Part shown: one piece after another, positions 1 to 55,170 of the stretch
Position numbering within the stretch: position 1 is the stretch's first letter
Layout: each line of letters begins with the position of its first letter
Assembly: GCA_963575745.1 (NCBI GenBank)
Contig: CAUYUJ010004558.1
Location: 1,068,347-1,132,346 of the forward strand
Source of the DNA: Prorocentrum cordatum
Taxonomy: Eukaryota > Sar > Dinophyceae > Prorocentrales > Prorocentraceae
Direction: 5' to 3'
Length of the DNA stretch: 64,000 nucleotides
Translations under genes and position numbers: made by a program
The notes under the pieces: model-generated
Databases searched by the model: none
What the model saw: only the letters and a program-made list of their open reading frames with translations
What the model was told of the DNA's origin: nothing

Positions 1-93
1 TGCTTCGTCCGATTGGAGGACAACATTGTTTCTTTTGCCAACGACAAAGGATGGGAGTCGTGGGCCGAAACGGCCAAGCTGCCGGAAGTATAG
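1..93 (+). CDS. C-terminal end of an unidentified protein, cut by the window edge
   Basis: Frame 1 is open from the first base and ends at TAG (91-93), giving 30 residues that end WAETAKLPEV. Composition is ordinary rather than repetitive. Because a LINE endonuclease region begins about 200 bp downstream on the same strand, this could be the tail of that element's first ORF. The piece is too short to identify. Confidence 0.3.
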   Translation, partial: CFVRLEDNIVSFANDKGWESWAETAKLPEV

Positions 94-294
94 CGCAAGT
101 GTGAAGATGAGTACGTAAACCGCATGTGGCGCTGATCCGTTTCTGTTTTCCGAAGTTTCACATGCCTGCCGCAGGCCGGCCTTCCTGGAGGCCAGCGCGT
201 TTGACGCGCTTGCCGCCCTAGCTAGGGTCGCCCCCCGGGCGATGGCAGATTCGACTCGACTCGACTCTCTATCGTTTCTTGGGATGTTCACCGA

Positions 295-958
295 ATGGTC
301 AATTCTATTTGGTCACATCACGCCCTTTGCAAGAAGAAAATTGAATTCGTACAGCGTGTTATTTCCCGTCATCATGCGGTTTGTCTCCAAGAAACCAGGG
401 GCTCCCGAGAGGAATCCCACTTCCCCCTCCACGAAATGCCCGGCGTGCGCGGCTTGAACATATTTGTTTCACGAGCGCGACGCAGGCAGCTGCGTCATTC
501 TTATCAGCGAATATGTCTGTGCTACGTTCTCGCATATTCGACGCAGTGTGGTCCGACGAGGGCGCGCGCATCATGCTCTTCTTTCAGGTGACCCAGCAAA
601 AGAGAGTAGTCATATTTTTCCAGACGGTTCAGGTCATGAACATAACATTTACAGCGCGCCCATCATCCCTGTCCCTGCTCAGAAAATATTCCTGGACTTG
701 GCTTCTCGGGCGATGTATCCTGGTTCTCGTGTTGCCAGTTTCGTGGCTGTTGATAGGGATTTTTGCTGCGAGGGGAAAGGGTCTCAACATGTTTCAGGTC
801 GACTTGTTCCTGCTAGGCCAGATATGAACGTGACGAGGACACCCCTCCAGCTAAACGCCCTCGGCCGACAGCCTCAACTGTGTCTGTATAGTTCAGCTTG
901 GGCCCCTGGGTATAGGCGTCTCCGACTTGCGGGTGTCGCGGACCCCCCAGGGTTCTGA
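295..958 (+). pseudogene. LINE-A endonuclease (EEP / AP-endonuclease-like) domain, frameshifted
   Basis: In LINEs this domain nicks target DNA to prime reverse transcription. The first part (295 onward) reads KKIEFVQRVISRHH followed by CLQET, matching the conserved LQE block that carries a metal-binding glutamate. The second part, in another frame from 464, has the pattern of the fold's middle strands and a degenerate GDFNF-like stretch (VAVDRDFCCEG). At least one frameshift near 460-500 separates the halves. Assignment rests on motif order and on the RT that follows. Confidence 0.6.
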
Positions 959-2189
959 GCACTCCGACCCCGAGGAAGTAGCCATGCGATTAGCTGAGTA
1001 TTGGGGCGCTATTCATCACGGCCACAGGTGCTTGCCCGAGCCACTGGAAGAGCTTCATCCGTTTGCGCAGCAAGCTCCGCCTGTCCCAGGATGGGAACCC
1101 TGTCTCGAGGAATTCAAGAACATGTTCACGAAAGTCAAGGACTCCTCCCTAGGCCCAGACGGGTTTGTTTACTCTCAGTGGATAAGGTCAGGCGAAGCTG
1201 GACCCTTCTGGCTGTTCCTAGTGTATTCGGCCCTGTTCCCCAGCCTCTGCGTCGGCGAATGTTTCAACAATGCCTATGCAGTCTTCTTGGTCAAGGGCGA
1301 GGTGCCGCCCGACGTCTTTGAGGCCAACCGCGGTGCCGACAAAACTAGACCAATCACACTATCTGACTCTTGCAGCAAGCTTTGCTGTATCGCTCTCAAT
1401 CGTGTCCTGGGGTACGTCTGTCAAGTGGCTTGCTGTTCGAACCATATTGGTTTTGTCCGTGGTCGTTCGATGTTTGAAAACATGATTGGTCTAGAAGCTA
1501 GCATGCGCCACTACTTCTGCCATCAGTACCTGCCCGACTGTGGATGCGTCTTGTGCGACGTGAAAGCTGCCTTTCCCAACCTACTGCCTGAATTTATACA
1601 TTGGATCCTAGCTACCATGGGTATTCCCCAGAGGTTTCGTTCCGCCACCTGGCTCCTGTATTCATCGATCTGGTTCGGTGTGTCCTACAACGGGGTCACG
1701 TCCTTTGGCTTTTGGGTCACGAGGGGCATCAAACAAGGCTGCTGTCCTCTCCCTGCCTCCCTCTTCGCCCTCTGCCCCGACCCCGCCCCGCGTGTGATGC
1801 TATCCCGTCTCCCTCCTGATCAGTTCCATCTTGGAGCGCTTGCAGATGATGTGGGCATCACTGGCGGCTGTATTTACACTGCCCTAGCCATCGCGCTCCA
1901 GATCTGGTATATTGCAGGCGGTGCAGCCGGCCTTGTTCTTAAGCTCGAAGGCGCCCAGATCGTGATGCCCCAGCTGCCCGCCCGCTCTGTCTTCCCCGCC
2001 CGTCTGCGTGCGCTGGGGATTCGAGGTCGACGCTTGATCCTTACTGATACTGGTAAGTACCTTGGTCTCTGGATCGGTCTCGACGGTTGGCATGAATCGT
2101 GGCGAGCTCCTTGTAGTCAGTATATCGACCGAGTCGCCCGCGCTAAGTCCCTGCACCTTGGCCACGCGAACAGTTTTTACTCGGTATAA
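927..2189 (+). pseudogene. LINE-A reverse transcriptase, open for 420 codons but cut off from the rest of the element
   Basis: This reverse transcriptase of the LINE class copies element RNA into DNA at the target site. RPITL (about residue 143) and GFVRGRSMFENMI are typical finger-region blocks. Motif A is DVKAAFPNL (Asp near residue 211). Motif B is GIKQGCCPLP (near 267), with one extra Cys compared with the usual GxxQGCPLS. Motif C is ALADDVGI (Asp pair near 307-308), with ALADD where YADD or FADD is usual. The frame stops at 2187-2189, while the homologous thumb region continues in frame 1. The listed start is only the first Met of the frame. Confidence 0.8.
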
Positions 2190-3165
2190 TGTGTTCGATT
2201 TCAGCACCCCCTCGCTCATTGCCCAGTTCCACCTCCCCGACGCCGATACCCTGTACACCGAAGGTCGTGCTCTGCAAATTCTTACTGAGGGCCCGCGGAA
2301 CGCGTGTAGTGAGTCTCTTCTGTGCTGTCTCAAATCTGACGGTATCTGACGGTTTTCCCACCCTGGCTCGTAATATGTACTCTGTGGCTCGGGCCTCTAT
2401 GTTTCGGCTCGCCTCCCGCTCGAAAGTTTTTTCGCGAGATACGTGATCTCTTTGATCTGTTTAGTTCGTCGGGCGAGTGTGTTGTTGCTTGGGAGAGTAG
2501 GCCTTTATATTAGAACTCTAGCTTTAAGACCCTCTGTGAGAATCATGGCTCTCTTAGCCGTGTTCCCCGAATGCCTGAATTCGGTCTTAAAGGTTTCCAG
2601 CAGAACATTGAACACAGGCTGCTCGAGCTCGCAGGAGATTCGCCCTGGCCCAAGATCCAGGCGCGTGCTCGTCACTGGTATCCGATCACCCTGCCCCAGC
2701 TTGACCTCCTATTCAGAGCTTTCAACACGATGGCGGATAAGGTTCCGCCGTGTGTCTTGCCATCCATTCTCCGTGCCATATGCGACGCATGGACGACGTC
2801 CAAACGATCTCGGGGCCCTACCTAAGTGTGTCGGTTTTGTTCCCATCCTGAGGCCCCCGATTTGGTCCTTCACATGCTTGAACCTGAGGTTCTAACTTCC
2901 GCCATTGCCCCCCCTGCTCCCTCGTCTCCCTCCTGCCCTGTCCTCTCTCGGTGGTCCCTCGCGTGCTGCTGTCTCCCCCCTGCTTCCTCTCCCGGGTGAG
3001 CAGCTTCTGTCGTATGCGCTCTTTCTTGATGCTGTATGTTTCAACTACCATAATCATAAGGGGACCTTTCGGCTCTCGGGCGAAGGAAGGCTTCGTCGAG
3101 TGCTGAAGGCCCGCCTCTGCCAGGTCTACAGGAAGGTGCCACTTCTCGCCGAGCTGGGACGTTGA
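2190..3165 (+). pseudogene. LINE-A region after the RT, with a CxxC...H motif
   Basis: After the RT frame ends, the element continues in frame 1 (FTRYNVFDFSTPSLIAQF), then frame 3 from 2571, and back to frame 1 near 2905 (RLRRVLKARLCQVYRKVPLLAEL). Just past the TAA at 2823-2825, frame 3 reads CRFCSHPEAP then DLVLH, a Cys-x2-Cys...His cluster typical of LINE C-termini; the last cysteine is lost. Several frame changes show it is non-functional. Confidence 0.55.
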
Positions 3166-3735
3166 CCATCGTTTCTTCTCTTCTCTTCCCGTCTCGTGCT
3201 ATTGACCGCCTGCCCTCTTAATCTCGGCCAGTGCACTCATATCCTACTCCAGTGGATGGACCAACTTTTCGAGCCATTACATGTTCGAGGGGATTTCTGA
3301 CCCCCCCGCCCCAGAAATCAATGTTGATCTCTGTGAGGTGGTGCCTTGGGGCTTCGAATATTCCTGTCCACTCACGCCCCCTCCTCAACGCCCTCAATAT
3401 TCATGTCGGGGGGTCTGGGGGGCATCTTGGGCCACAGGGTAAGAACATAATGTCCGTGTGCGGTCCTTGTCCATTCAACTCCACTTCACTCCGCTCTACT
3501 CTACCCTACTCTGCTCTACAGTACTCTACTCTATTCTACTCTACTCTACTGTCCTCTGCTTTCCTCTCCCCTCGTCTCCTCTCCTCTCGTCTCCTCTCCT
3601 CTCTTCGCCTCTTCTCTCGTCTTCTTCCCTCTACTCTGCTCTACTCTACTCTTCTCCTATTCTGCTCTCGCTCTACTCTAGTCTACTCTACTCTACTATA
3701 GCCTACTCACTCTACTCTATTATACGCTGCTCGGT

Positions 3736-4050
3736 TCTAGTCTAGTCTAGTCTAGTCTAGTCTAGTCTAGTCTAGTCTAGTCTAGTCTAGTCTAGTCTAG
3801 TCTAGTCTAGTCTAGTCTAGTCTAGTCTAGTCTAGTCTAGTCTAGTCTAGTTGTCTAGTCTAGTCTTGTCTAGTCGAGTCTGTAGTCTGGTCTAGTCTAG
3901 TCTAGTCTAGTCTAGTCTAGCCTAGTCTAGTCTAGTCTAGTCTAGTCTAGTCTAGTCTAGTCTAGTCTAGTCTAGTCTAGTCTAGTCTAGTCTAGTCTAG
4001 TCTAGTCTAGTCTAGTCTAGTCTAGTCTAGTCTAGTCTAGTCTAGTCTAG
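3736..4050. repeat. (TCTAG)n pentanucleotide array
   Basis: About 63 units of TCTAG in tandem, nearly perfect except for a decayed patch around 3850-3899. Each unit contains CTAG. The uniformity against the diverged flanks suggests recent expansion. Confidence 0.97.
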
Positions 4051-4135
4051 TCTACTAGACTCCACTCCACTCGACTCGACTCTACTCTGCTTTACTTTAT
4101 TCTACTCCACTTCACTCTACTCCACTGCACTCTAC

Positions 4136-4190
4136 TCTCCTCTCCTCTCCTCTCCTCTCCTCTCCTCTCCTCTCCTCTCCTCTCCTCTCC
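4136..4190. repeat. (TCTCC)n pentanucleotide array
   Basis: Eleven near-perfect TCTCC units inside the larger pentamer block, followed by CTCCA units. Confidence 0.95.
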
Positions 4191-4415
4191 ACTCCACTCC
4201 ACTCCTCCCCTTTACTCATAGCCTGTTCTGCTCTACGCTACTCTGCTCTCCTCTACTCTATCATCATCTACTCTACTCATGTACTTTTCGCTGCTCCATT
4301 CGATTATGCTCTACTCTGCTCTATCCACTCTATTCCATTCTACTCGTACTCCTGTTCTGACTTTGACGATTGTTGGTCGACTGTTGGGACGCCATTGGAA
4401 TAGCCACAGGAAGCC

Positions 4416-4577
4416 ATGCCACTTGCCAAGAAACCCGCTGCAATAGGAGAGGACGCCAATGCAGTAGCAGAGGAAGCCATGGCAATAGCAGAGGAAGCTA
4501 TTGCCATGGTTTTGGGCAACATGGATGGGTGTGTATCAACGGGCCCAGTTTTCGATGCAGTCAGGTCGGACTCTTAA
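4416..4577 (+). other. Short Ala/Glu-rich open frame made of an imperfect tandem repeat
   Basis: An ATG opens a 53-codon frame with a repeated Ala-Glu peptide (VAEEAMAIAEEAIAMV). At DNA level this is a roughly 21-24-bp repeat around GCAGAGGAAGCCATGGCAAT. It could be an exon piece, but without a splice context a chance frame in a minisatellite is more likely. Confidence 0.15.
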
Positions 4578-4602
4578 AGGCAAGCCTATCAGGAGGAAGT
4601 GA

Positions 4603-4763
4603 CATGAACATAAACCTTCGGAGGTCAGCGTGTTTTTTTCGGACCAGCGCCCCCCTGGCAGCGCCTCCGGCGCCGCCACGGGCGTGCGGAGCGCGCCAGG
4701 GAGGGTGGTCCAGCGCCGATCCAAGAAATCCGCGCGGGCCTCCGAGAGTTTAGGCTTATACAT
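4603..4763. mobile_element. Inverted-repeat element, family M1, copy 1
   Basis: The ends are imperfect inverted repeats: CATGAACATAAACCTTCGGA at the left matches the complement of the right end (CTCCGAGAGTTTAGGCTTAT). The inner part GCGCCGATCCAAGAAATCCG also occurs in copies at 27777 and 52388. No coding capacity is seen, so it is MITE-like. Confidence 0.6.
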
Positions 4764-4844
4764 TTTTGCGTTCCCCTGTTAAGGATTCTCCTGTGGTAGG
4801 TTCGTGGCGTGTCGACTGGCGGCGACTCCGCCGCTGGCGTTCCA

Positions 4845-4984
4845 CGTTGAGCGCCGCTGGCGACCTAGAATCGGTCGATGTTGAACGAAGCGGCCGATCA
4901 CTCGAGTTTGAACGACGTTGAACGCCGCCGGCGACTTAGAATCGCTCGACGTTGAGCGATGCGACCGATCCCTCGAGGCTGAAC
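4845..4984. repeat. Tandem duplication, 70-bp unit
   Basis: Two diverged direct copies start at 4845 and 4915. Each carries CGTTGARCGCCGC, TAGAATCG, CCGATC and CTCGAG at matching positions. Confidence 0.8.
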
Positions 4985-5157
4985 GAGGCCCCGCGGTGGC
5001 AGAAGCCAGCGCTGGAGTCGGCACGGCACGAGCCTCTGCTGTGCCTCCCTCCCTCCCTCTTCGTCCACGGTTTTCAACGCGTGAGCGCGACCCGTATTCT
5101 CTCCTCCGGTTGCTGCTCGGCTGGGCGGCGAGCGAGGGGGCGAGGTGAGGAGGAGAA

Positions 5158-5290
5158 GGCCTTCGCAGAAGGCCGCGGGGCCTCCCGGAGGCCCTTGCGC
5201 CTTCTGAGAAGCTCCTGGTGCCTTCGGGGAAGGCTCACGGAAGACTTCTCGGAAGGCTCAGGGGGACGTCCGAGCCCTCTGAGAGGGCCC
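5158..5290. repeat. Array of six short hairpins
   Basis: Six quasi-palindromes of about 17-20 bp follow one another, for example GGCCTTCGCAGAAGGCC (5158-5174), GGGGCCTCCCGGAGGCCC (about 5177) and GAGCCCTCTGAGAGGGCCC (about 5271). Most have short loops between complementary GCCTTC/GAAGGC-type arms. Confidence 0.75.
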
Positions 5291-6530
5291 ACTCCCTCTC
5301 GCTCCCCACCCGGGCGCGCCGCCGATCAGTGGTGCCGCCGCTCCTCCCGCGTATGCTTTTCCACGCACGGGGTGCCACCGAGGTGATTTCCCGGCACGGT
5401 TTTCGTCGACCGGACCGCGGTCCGGGCCCTGCCAGAGCCGTGTTCCCGCGGGAGCGTGGGCCGCAGAGGTCAGAACGGCTTTCTCGCCCTGGCGCGGTCG
5501 TTGCCGCCCCCCTTCTTGTCACTCTTCCGCATTCCCCTTCGTCATCATCCTGGTCTTTCTCCTGCTCGTTCTCTTACTCATCCACCACCCGATCCTTATT
5601 CCTCAATGTGCAAAGTCCCTCGCTCTGATTGCGCGAAATCCCAGTCGGCGGACAGAAAGAATCCGGCGCGATGGGACGGGACGGGTGGCAGGGGTAGGAA
5701 TGCCACATATGGCGCGAGCGCGCCTAGCTTAGCCTTCTCCCATCTCCCTTATCACCTCCTCCCGTCTCCCCTCTTCCCCCCTCCCGTTCCGCTCCCACCC
5801 CGACCCGCCGTGCTCGCCCCCCTGGGCCCCTGCAAGCTGCAGAGACGGCCAGGCCCGTGAAGAGTGCGGGGACGCGGGGCCTGATCCTTGCAGCTGACGG
5901 CCGTCCGTCCCTTTTTTCGTCGGGAGCGGGCGATCACCCGTGCACCCCGTCTCTGCACGCACTGCTTTGCTCGCCTCACGATGCTATTGACCCAGCACCC
6001 CTTCACCCCTCGGCGCCGCGACCCGCGCGCTCCGCCCTTCCCGGAGATCCGACGTCGCGAACAGCAAGGGAGACATATTGGGAGCTCGCAGCCAGAGCCC
6101 CAGACACAGTCCCTCTGCGGCACTTCTAGAGCCAGATCGAGCTGCGGGGGCCCCGGGGCCCGAGTCCTGGCGAAGACGCCCGCCTGGAGTGAAGAACTTG
6201 CGATGCCTGGATCTCAGGGCTTCGGGCGTGGCCAGGACCAGGGCGAGTCCTTCCAGGGCGCCCTTAGGACACCCTCAGAGCGTTCCGAGACGGCCGCGCC
6301 GCCCAATCCCCCCCCCCCCCCCCTTCGCTCGCCGCCGAAGCAAACGGGGGGGAGCGGGCGCGAGGGCGCCCCAGGGCCGCCAGAGGGCCTCCCCCCCAGG
6401 ACCACCCCTGGCGGGGGCCCCCTGGGCGCTGTCGAGAGGCCCAGGGGGCGACGGGCCCAGCCCCCCCCAGTCGAGGCAGGAAGCAGTCACGACGGGAGGC
6501 TTCGATCGTGGCCCATTCCTCGAATAATTA
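5291..6530. other. GC-rich stretch with no recognisable gene
   Basis: Several overlapping frames are open because stop codons are rare in GC-rich DNA, but none shows a domain or a convincing start. A run of C lies at about 6308-6322. It probably belongs to the intron or flank upstream of the first exon seen. Confidence 0.5.
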
Positions 6531-6694
6531 GGGGATCGACTACAGAATTGATTTATCCCAATCTTCGATTTCCCCGCCGAATCTACGAGCAAATGCGTAC
6601 AATCTCCCGTAGAACTACGGACATGCTGCGTGTTTTTTTGCATATTCGGCGGGAAAATCAATTGCGGAGTAAATCAATTCTGTAGTTGATCCCC
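6531..6694. mobile_element. 164-bp foldback element with 25-bp terminal inverted repeats
   Basis: The outer arms (6531-6555 and 6670-6694) match at 24 of 25 positions as inverted repeats. The arms continue inward with an imperfect match around CCCGCCGAAT. The DNA between is too short to code. It looks like a non-autonomous element or stem-loop insertion, ending about 115 bp before the exon at 6810. Confidence 0.75.
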
Positions 6695-6809
6695 GATTCG
6701 AACTCCCAGCTCCGTCTTCTAGGGTCTGCCAGTCGTTCCTCGCCCTCCTCTGGCCGCCTCGGCGGGCGCGGGCGCCTCGGGCCTTTCGCGAGAGGCGCGC
6801 GCGCCGCAG

Positions 6810-52894
<46,085 letters not shown>

Positions 52895-53493
52895 GTCTGC
52901 GTCAGGGCGGCTGTTCCCGCACCATGGGGTCCATAGAAGGGTCCAGAGTCGGCACCGCTTGCCGCCCACCGGTGAGAGTCTCTGAAAGCATCGGCAGCCC
53001 TCTGTCTCCCCCCCGCTCCCAGGTCTCCGACGACATGTTTTTTTTCGATCCAAGCGTTTTTGTTCGATTTCGGCCTTCTGGGGCCTTGTCGGGCCTCGTC
53101 GGGGCTCTCGTCGGGCCCCAGGGGCGTAAAAAGTTGACCGGGGGCTGGCCCCAGGGGGAAGGGATCGGCAGCTCCTCGGGGTCGCGGGCTGGAACCTCAG
53201 GTCGGAGGATGTCAGGGCCTCCCCCCTCTCATCCCCTCCCTTAATTACCCCCTCGTCCCCCCCAGACATCTGGCGCTCCAACTTTTTTCGATGCGTGGGC
53301 CCTCGGATGTCTGGACCACTTCGCTAGGGCCCAGCTTTTCGTCCCGAGCCGTTTGTTGACGGTCCTGGGGGCCGTTGAGGGCCCCAATGCCGAAAAAAGC
53401 CCCAAACGTGCCGTTCTGTTTTCCCGGAGCCTCGGATCTCTGGGTCCCCCTTCTTCTCCTCCCTCCACCCTCTTCCTCCTGCAACCTGACGCG
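52895..53493. other. Upstream flank of the peroxiredoxin gene
   Basis: 53331-53370 (CGTCCCGAGCCGTTTGTTGACGG...) recurs at 28503-28540, so part of this flank is dispersed repeat. No TATA-like element is seen; TTTT occurs at 53500-53503. Confidence 0.4.
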
Positions 53494-53512
53494 CAGTCGT
53501 TTTGGTTGAAAG
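53494..53512 (+). other. Possible dinoflagellate spliced-leader relic
   Basis: CAGTCGTTTTGGTTGAAAG resembles the 3' part of the conserved dinoflagellate spliced leader (TAGCCATTTTGGCTCAAG): 13 of 18 positions match with one inserted A. It lies 52 bp before the peroxiredoxin ATG, where a recycled mRNA would carry it. Similarity this short can arise by chance. Confidence 0.3.
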
Positions 53513-53564
53513 CACTCCTTGCCGCTGCGCGCCCCCGCGGCCTCGGAGGAGGGCTTCCCTCGGC

Positions 53565-54279
53565 ATGGCGAGCCTGCGGTCGGCCGCCTGCCTCTCGCGC
53601 CTCGCGGCGGGGCAGCGCACGCTGGGCAGGCTTCCCCAGGCCAGGTTTATGTACGGGCAGCCCGGACACCCCATCCCCAACGTGGCACTGCACAAGGCCT
53701 GGGCCTCCCAGCTGGGATCGGAGTGGACAGGGTCGGATGATCGCGCCGCATCTCCGCCTTTCCCCCCGCCGACGTCTCTGATGCGGCGCGATCCTCCGAT
53801 CGCACCTGCTCGGGCCACATCTGGGAGGCCTCTGCAAGGGCTTCCCTCCAGCAATGGTCAAGCTTAACGACTTCTGCAAGGGCAAGAAGGTCGTGCTCGT
53901 GGGGCTGCCCGGCGCCTTCACGCCCGTCTGATCCAGCAAGCAGATTCCTGGCTACGCCGCGAAGGCTGAGGAGCTGAAGAAGAAGGGCGTGAGCGACGTC
54001 ATCTTCTACTGCGTGAACGATGGCGCGGTCATGGACGCGTGGGCCAAGGACCAGGGCCTGCAGGACAGCGACTACTTCCACTTCCTGGGGGACGCGGGTT
54101 CGGAGTTGACCAACGCGCTCAGGATGGTCTTGGACGCCCCGGAAGCAATGGCCGTGCTCGGCAACGCGAGGTGCAAGCGCTTCGCGATGCTCATCGACGA
54201 TGGGGTTATCAAGAAGATCAACATGGGACCGCCCGACGAGGTCAGCTTTGTGGAGCAGATGCTCAAGGACCTCGAGTAG
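53565..54279 (+). CDS. PRX5-type peroxiredoxin with UGA at the peroxidatic cysteine; two exons
   Basis: Peroxiredoxins of this type reduce peroxides with an active-site Cys in the motif PGAFTPxC. Exon 1 (53565 to about 53705) starts MASLRSAACLSRLAAG and continues to GHPIPNVALHKAWA. Its Arg-rich, acid-free first 30 residues look like a mitochondrial targeting peptide, and IPNVALHK is the family's N-terminal strand. Exon 2 (53852-54279) begins after CTCCAG and reads MVKLNDFCKGKKVVLVG, GAFTPV, then UGA, then SSKQIPGY. Later conserved blocks are YCVNDGAVMDAWAKDQG, LGNARCKRFAML and DGVIKKINMG, ending FVEQMLKDLE and TAG. Nothing else is broken. The exon 1 donor is not settled: exon 2 enters with two bases before the Met codon, and GT is absent at the likely site. 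Either a selenoprotein or a fresh pseudogene. Confidence 0.85.
53705..53828. mobile_element. Foldback element, family M2, copy 2, filling the peroxiredoxin intron
   Basis: Left arm 53705-53752 and right arm 53780-53828 are imperfect inverted repeats sharing GATCGCGCCGCATC exactly (14 bp) and CTCCCAG at the tips. The arms match 28562-28679. The element begins at the end of the exon 1 homology and stops 23 bp before the exon 2 acceptor, so it makes up nearly the whole intron. Confidence 0.8.
53929..53931 (+). other. UGA codon at the catalytic position: candidate selenocysteine site
   Basis: The codon sits between GAFTPV and SSKQIPGY, where the family has Cys. Selenocysteine at this position is known for some peroxiredoxins (for example a bacterial one from Eubacterium acidaminophilum), and algae have large selenoproteomes. 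No SECIS element was found by eye in the 260 bases after the stop. Confidence 0.6.
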
Positions 54280-54540
54280 GCCTGGTAGGTTTAGGGCGCA
54301 TGCTTGCGTGCCGCACGCTGCTCGTCCACTGCCTCCTTCTTCTCGCCCTCCCCCTCTTCAGGGAGGTGTTTGTGTGTGGCTTGTTGGGTGTTTATGTGGC
54401 CCAGTGGTTGTATGGCCAGGGGTGCCCCGGACCCTCTAAACCCTCGAGTGCGGCAAAGGGGGGGGGGTAGCCTCCAGGAAGAGACCCGACCCCCCCCGCA
54501 TAGCCGATACAAAAACATATGACGAGCCTCTTAGGACATC
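54280..54540 (+). other. Peroxiredoxin 3' flank, TG-rich
   Basis: Contains GCGTG-CCG-CACGC (a 5-bp hairpin near 54307) and a TG-rich run TTGTGTGTGGCTTGTTGGG (54370). The TG-rich part resembles the complement of 63330-63385. Only one ATGA occurs (54516), without a fitting SECIS stem. Confidence 0.4.
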
Positions 54541-54870
54541 CCGATAGCTTCATTGGGGTGCTGGCCTGCACAAAGAGATAATGTCGAGCCTTTCAGGGCA
54601 TCTGGAGATCTTTTTTGGGGGCTGAAGATCTTGTGGGCTGAAGAGCTCCTTGAAGAGGCTGAAGAGTTTCTTGGGGCGTCTGGGGAGCTGCTCGCGGCCT
54701 CTACAGAGCTTCTTGGGACTTCCGAAGAATCTCTTGGGGCATCCGTCGAGCTCCTCGGGGGGGGGCTGAAGATCTTCTTCGGGCCTCTGAAGAGTTTCTT
54801 GCGGCTTCTATAGGACTTCTTGGGACTTCTATAGGGCTTCTTGGGGCTTCTCCAAAGCTTCTGTCGGACT
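54541..54870. repeat. Degenerate CTTCTTGGGGC repeat
   Basis: GAAGAGCTTCTTGGGGCTTC-type words recur about every 25-30 bp. CGAGCCTCTTAGGACATC and CGAGCCTTTCAGGGCATC start two units. Related in style to the block at 31540. Confidence 0.8.
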
Positions 54871-55170
54871 CTTCCACCAGGCTCCTTCGACCGGCCTAGC
54901 ACCCTCCGCGCGCGGCGCAGTTTGCGATTGCATGTTGATTCGCAGAACGAGTGCAGCAATATGGTGGTCTCACAAAGTTGTTGGGATGCCAATAGGGGCG
55001 TCTCTGGCGCAATCAGGTCCAGACCAAGCCAAACCAAGCAAATTGCGAGAACGTCCCCAGGGAAAGCGGGTACACTTACTTGTCGCAGGAGAAGAGGAAC
55101 AGAGGCTGAAGGGCTGCGTGGGCGGGCAAGAGTCACCCTCACTTGCTAGGGCGCCCGCGGCCAAGAGTCC

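Larger units (their letters stand above)
280..3170 (+). mobile_element. LINE-A: degraded non-LTR retrotransposon (endonuclease, reverse transcriptase, zinc tail)
   Basis: This is a decayed LINE read on the + strand. In order it has an AP-endonuclease-like region, a reverse transcriptase with visible catalytic motifs, the region after the RT and a C-terminal cysteine/histidine motif. The frame changes near 460, 930 and 2190, and a stop lies at 2823, so it cannot make its proteins. No target-site duplication or poly-A end was found. A fragment of the same family is at 17.0-18.4 kb. Confidence 0.8.
3475..4355. repeat. Pyrimidine-rich pentamer satellite block, (CTACT)n-like
   Basis: The block is built of 5-bp units that shift along its length: degenerate CTACT/CTCTA units, then TCTAG, then TCTCC and CTCCA, then CTACT again. 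No reading frame is credible. The 300 bp before it (3170-3475) shows nothing recognisable. Confidence 0.9.

Noticed and set aside
54516-54580. ATGA in the peroxiredoxin 3' flank as a SECIS core
   Set aside because: No opposing GA with a stem of the right length and no AA in an apical loop could be drawn. The sequence after it is the first unit of a direct repeat.
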